Shown here: in pieces, positions 6,296 to 7,277 of the stretch
How the letters are laid out: every line of letters begins with the position of its first letter
Position numbering within the stretch: the stretch's first letter is position 1
NCBI GenBank assembly: GCA_947456915.1
Contig: CANGUQ010000184.1
Coordinates: forward strand, 1 to 7,277
Direction of reading: 5' to 3'
DNA length: 7,277 nt
Origin: Betaproteobacteria bacterium
GTDB taxonomy: Bacteria > Pseudomonadota > Gammaproteobacteria > Burkholderiales > CAIKXV01
The notes under the pieces: model-generated
What the model saw: only the letters and a program-made list of their open reading frames with translations
Database searches by the model: none
What the model was told of the DNA's origin: nothing
Program-made: the position numbers and the translations under genes

Positions 6296-6317
6296 GCCGC
6301 AGCGCCGCCGCAGCGCC
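6296..6317. repeat. Perfect tandem duplication of an 11-bp unit
   Basis: GCCGCAGCGCC occurs twice head to tail (6296-6306 and 6307-6317), just after the hydroxyacid dehydrogenase stop codon. It looks like a simple slippage duplication in a GC-rich spacer; no function is evident. Confidence 0.6.
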
Positions 6318-6394
6318 TCATCCGGCCCGGTGGTGCGATCGCCGCGGCTCCCGCAATCCGCACACATCTGCCCGGCAACGGGTCCGAGGACCTG

Positions 6395-7147
6395 ATGGAA
6401 CTGCTCGTCGTCAACCCCAACACCTCCGATGTGGTGCTGGAAGTCATCCTGAGTTCGGCCCGGCGGCGCGCGCGCGCGGACACGCGCATCACTGGCATGT
6501 CCTCGCCCAACGGGACGCGCAACATCGACAGTGCCTACGGCGACTACATGAGCGCGCCGCACATGATCGAGGCGGTACGCCGGCGGGTGGCGAACGAGCG
6601 TCCGGACGCGGTGGTGCTCGCCGGCTTCGGCAACGTCGGCATCTTCGCGCTGAAGGAGATCCTGGACATTCCGGTGTGCTCGATCTCCGAGTCGAGCATG
6701 GCGATGGCCTGCCTGCTCGGGCACCGGTTCAGCACGCTCACCATGCTCGAGCAGTTCATCCCCTACCAGCAGGATCTGGTGCGGCTGTACGGATTCGAAG
6801 CGAAGTGCGCATCGGTGCGGGCGATCAACATCAACGTCGAGCAGGCGGTGACCGACCGCGAACGTGCCCTGCGCGACCTGTCGGCGCAGGTGAAGGAACT
6901 CGTCGCGCGCGATCAGGCAGAGGTGGTGATCCTCGCCTGTGCCGGCCTGTGCGGCTACGACGAGGAACTGTCGCGCATTTCCGGGGTGCCGGTGATCGAT
7001 CCGGTGGTGGCTGCGGTCAAGATGGCCGAGGCACTGGTGGACATGCGACTCAGCCACTCCAAGGTGCGCAAGTTCCATGCGCCACCGCAGCCGATCGCCG
7101 ACTACGGTGGCCACGTGCTCGCGCCCGGGGGCCGCAGCGACAGCTGA
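6395..7147 (+). CDS. Asp/Glu/hydantoin racemase-superfamily protein with one catalytic Cys (250 aa)
   Basis: The fold is that of hydantoin/allantoin racemases and related cofactor-free enzymes. Family signs are VNPNTS at 6-11, a GDYMSAPHMIEAV segment (49-61), LGHRFSTLTM (108-117), VILACAGLCGY (178-188) and GVPVIDPVVAAVKMAEALV (197-215). Hydantoin racemases use two Cys, one on each lobe, as acid and base. The second is present as Cys182. At the first position, where the family usually reads ACFGD, this protein reads AGFGN, so Gly77 replaces Cys. Two-base racemisation should therefore fail unless Cys95 or another group substitutes. Arylmalonate decarboxylase, in the same superfamily, has the same Gly/Cys pattern, but its GTSLSFYRG motif is absent here. 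ATG 6395 follows GAGG by 5 nt. The frame is open upstream to 6185, overlapping the previous gene, but without family similarity. It may be co-transcribed with the hydroxyacid dehydrogenase gene. The true reaction is unknown. Confidence 0.85.
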   Translation: MELLVVNPNTSDVVLEVILSSARRRARADTRITGMSSPNGTRNIDSAYGDYMSAPHMIEAVRRRVANERPDAVVLAGFGNVGIFALKEILDIPVCSISESSMAMACLLGHRFSTLTMLEQFIPYQQDLVRLYGFEAKCASVRAININVEQAVTDRERALRDLSAQVKELVARDQAEVVILACAGLCGYDEELSRISGVPVIDPVVAAVKMAEALVDMRLSHSKVRKFHAPPQPIADYGGHVLAPGGRSDS

Positions 7148-7277
7148 GCGTCGCTGCACCGGGCGGGGAAGACTCGCCGGAGCATCGCTGCGCCCGAGCG
7201 TCGGCGCGCCGGCGCACTGTGGCGGCTGCCCCGTGCCGCGTCGGACCGCACCCGGACGGGGACCCGGCTGCAACGCC
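7148..7277. other. Terminal 130 bp without a supported gene
   Basis: No coding region with a ribosome site begins here and no U-tract terminator is visible. A short palindrome, CGGCGCGCCG (7202-7211), is the only structure seen and is likely chance at this base composition. Confidence 0.4.

Noticed and set aside
6..6300. GCGGCCGC occurring at 6-13 and 6293-6300, as if bounding an inserted segment
   Set aside because: An 8-bp GC palindrome is common at this composition; no integrase, transposase or longer flanking repeat accompanies it.
6185..6394. Upstream extension of the racemase-like frame into the previous gene
   Set aside because: The 70 extra residues are Ser/Arg/Pro-rich, out of frame with the real upstream gene and without similarity; ATG 6395 has a ribosome site.
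5311..6525. A 404-codon open frame on the - strand opposite the hydroxyacid dehydrogenase gene
   Set aside because: It has no family-like motifs and runs across a clear gene and its downstream spacer; it is a composition artefact.
6263..7273. A 336-codon open frame on the - strand opposite the racemase-like gene
   Set aside because: The translation is His/Arg/Asp-rich without a motif, while the + strand product fits a known superfamily along its whole length.

Overview
The window is about two-thirds G+C. It holds seven intact protein-coding genes, six on the + strand and one on the - strand, with short intergenic gaps. It looks like chromosomal DNA of a high-GC betaproteobacterium, probably of the Burkholderiales. 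The main pointer is a Bug-type receptor of the tripartite tricarboxylate transporter (TTT) family, which is heavily expanded in that order; the neighbouring small-molecule catabolic enzymes also fit. The genus cannot be told from the sequence. No RNA genes, insertion sequences, CRISPR arrays or origins were seen.

Layout. 104-1000 (+): a two-part protein with a peptidoglycan-binding-like N-terminus and an L,D-transpeptidase-like His...Ser-x-Gly-Cys C-terminus, without an export signal. 997-2004 (+): a Bug/TctC-type periplasmic solute receptor, overlapping the first gene by 4 nt. 2059-2667 (+): an exported glutathione-peroxidase-fold thiol peroxidase with a Tat-like leader, followed by a strong hairpin. 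2890-4341 (+): an NAD-type aldehyde dehydrogenase of the succinate/2-oxoglutarate semialdehyde group. 4342-5079 (-): a crotonase-family (enoyl-CoA hydratase/isomerase) protein whose stop codon abuts the dehydrogenase stop. 5320-6291 (+): a D-2-hydroxyacid dehydrogenase starting at TTG. 6395-7147 (+): an Asp/Glu/hydantoin racemase-superfamily protein lacking one of the two catalytic cysteines. The last 130 bases hold no gene that can be supported.

How the genes may work together (inference). A receptor for an organic acid, an aldehyde dehydrogenase that would make a dicarboxylate, a CoA-ester enzyme, a 2-hydroxyacid/2-oxoacid oxidoreductase and a racemase-fold enzyme together resemble an accessory locus for uptake and breakdown of small organic acids. 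Substrates cannot be assigned. The peroxidase and the cell-wall-like protein do not obviously belong to that pathway.

No clearly new multi-gene system is visible. The most interesting points are active-site departures: a racemase-fold protein with Gly in place of the first catalytic Cys (the arrangement known from arylmalonate decarboxylase), a crotonase with Val at one of the two catalytic Glu positions, and a signal-less transpeptidase-like protein translationally coupled to a transporter receptor.
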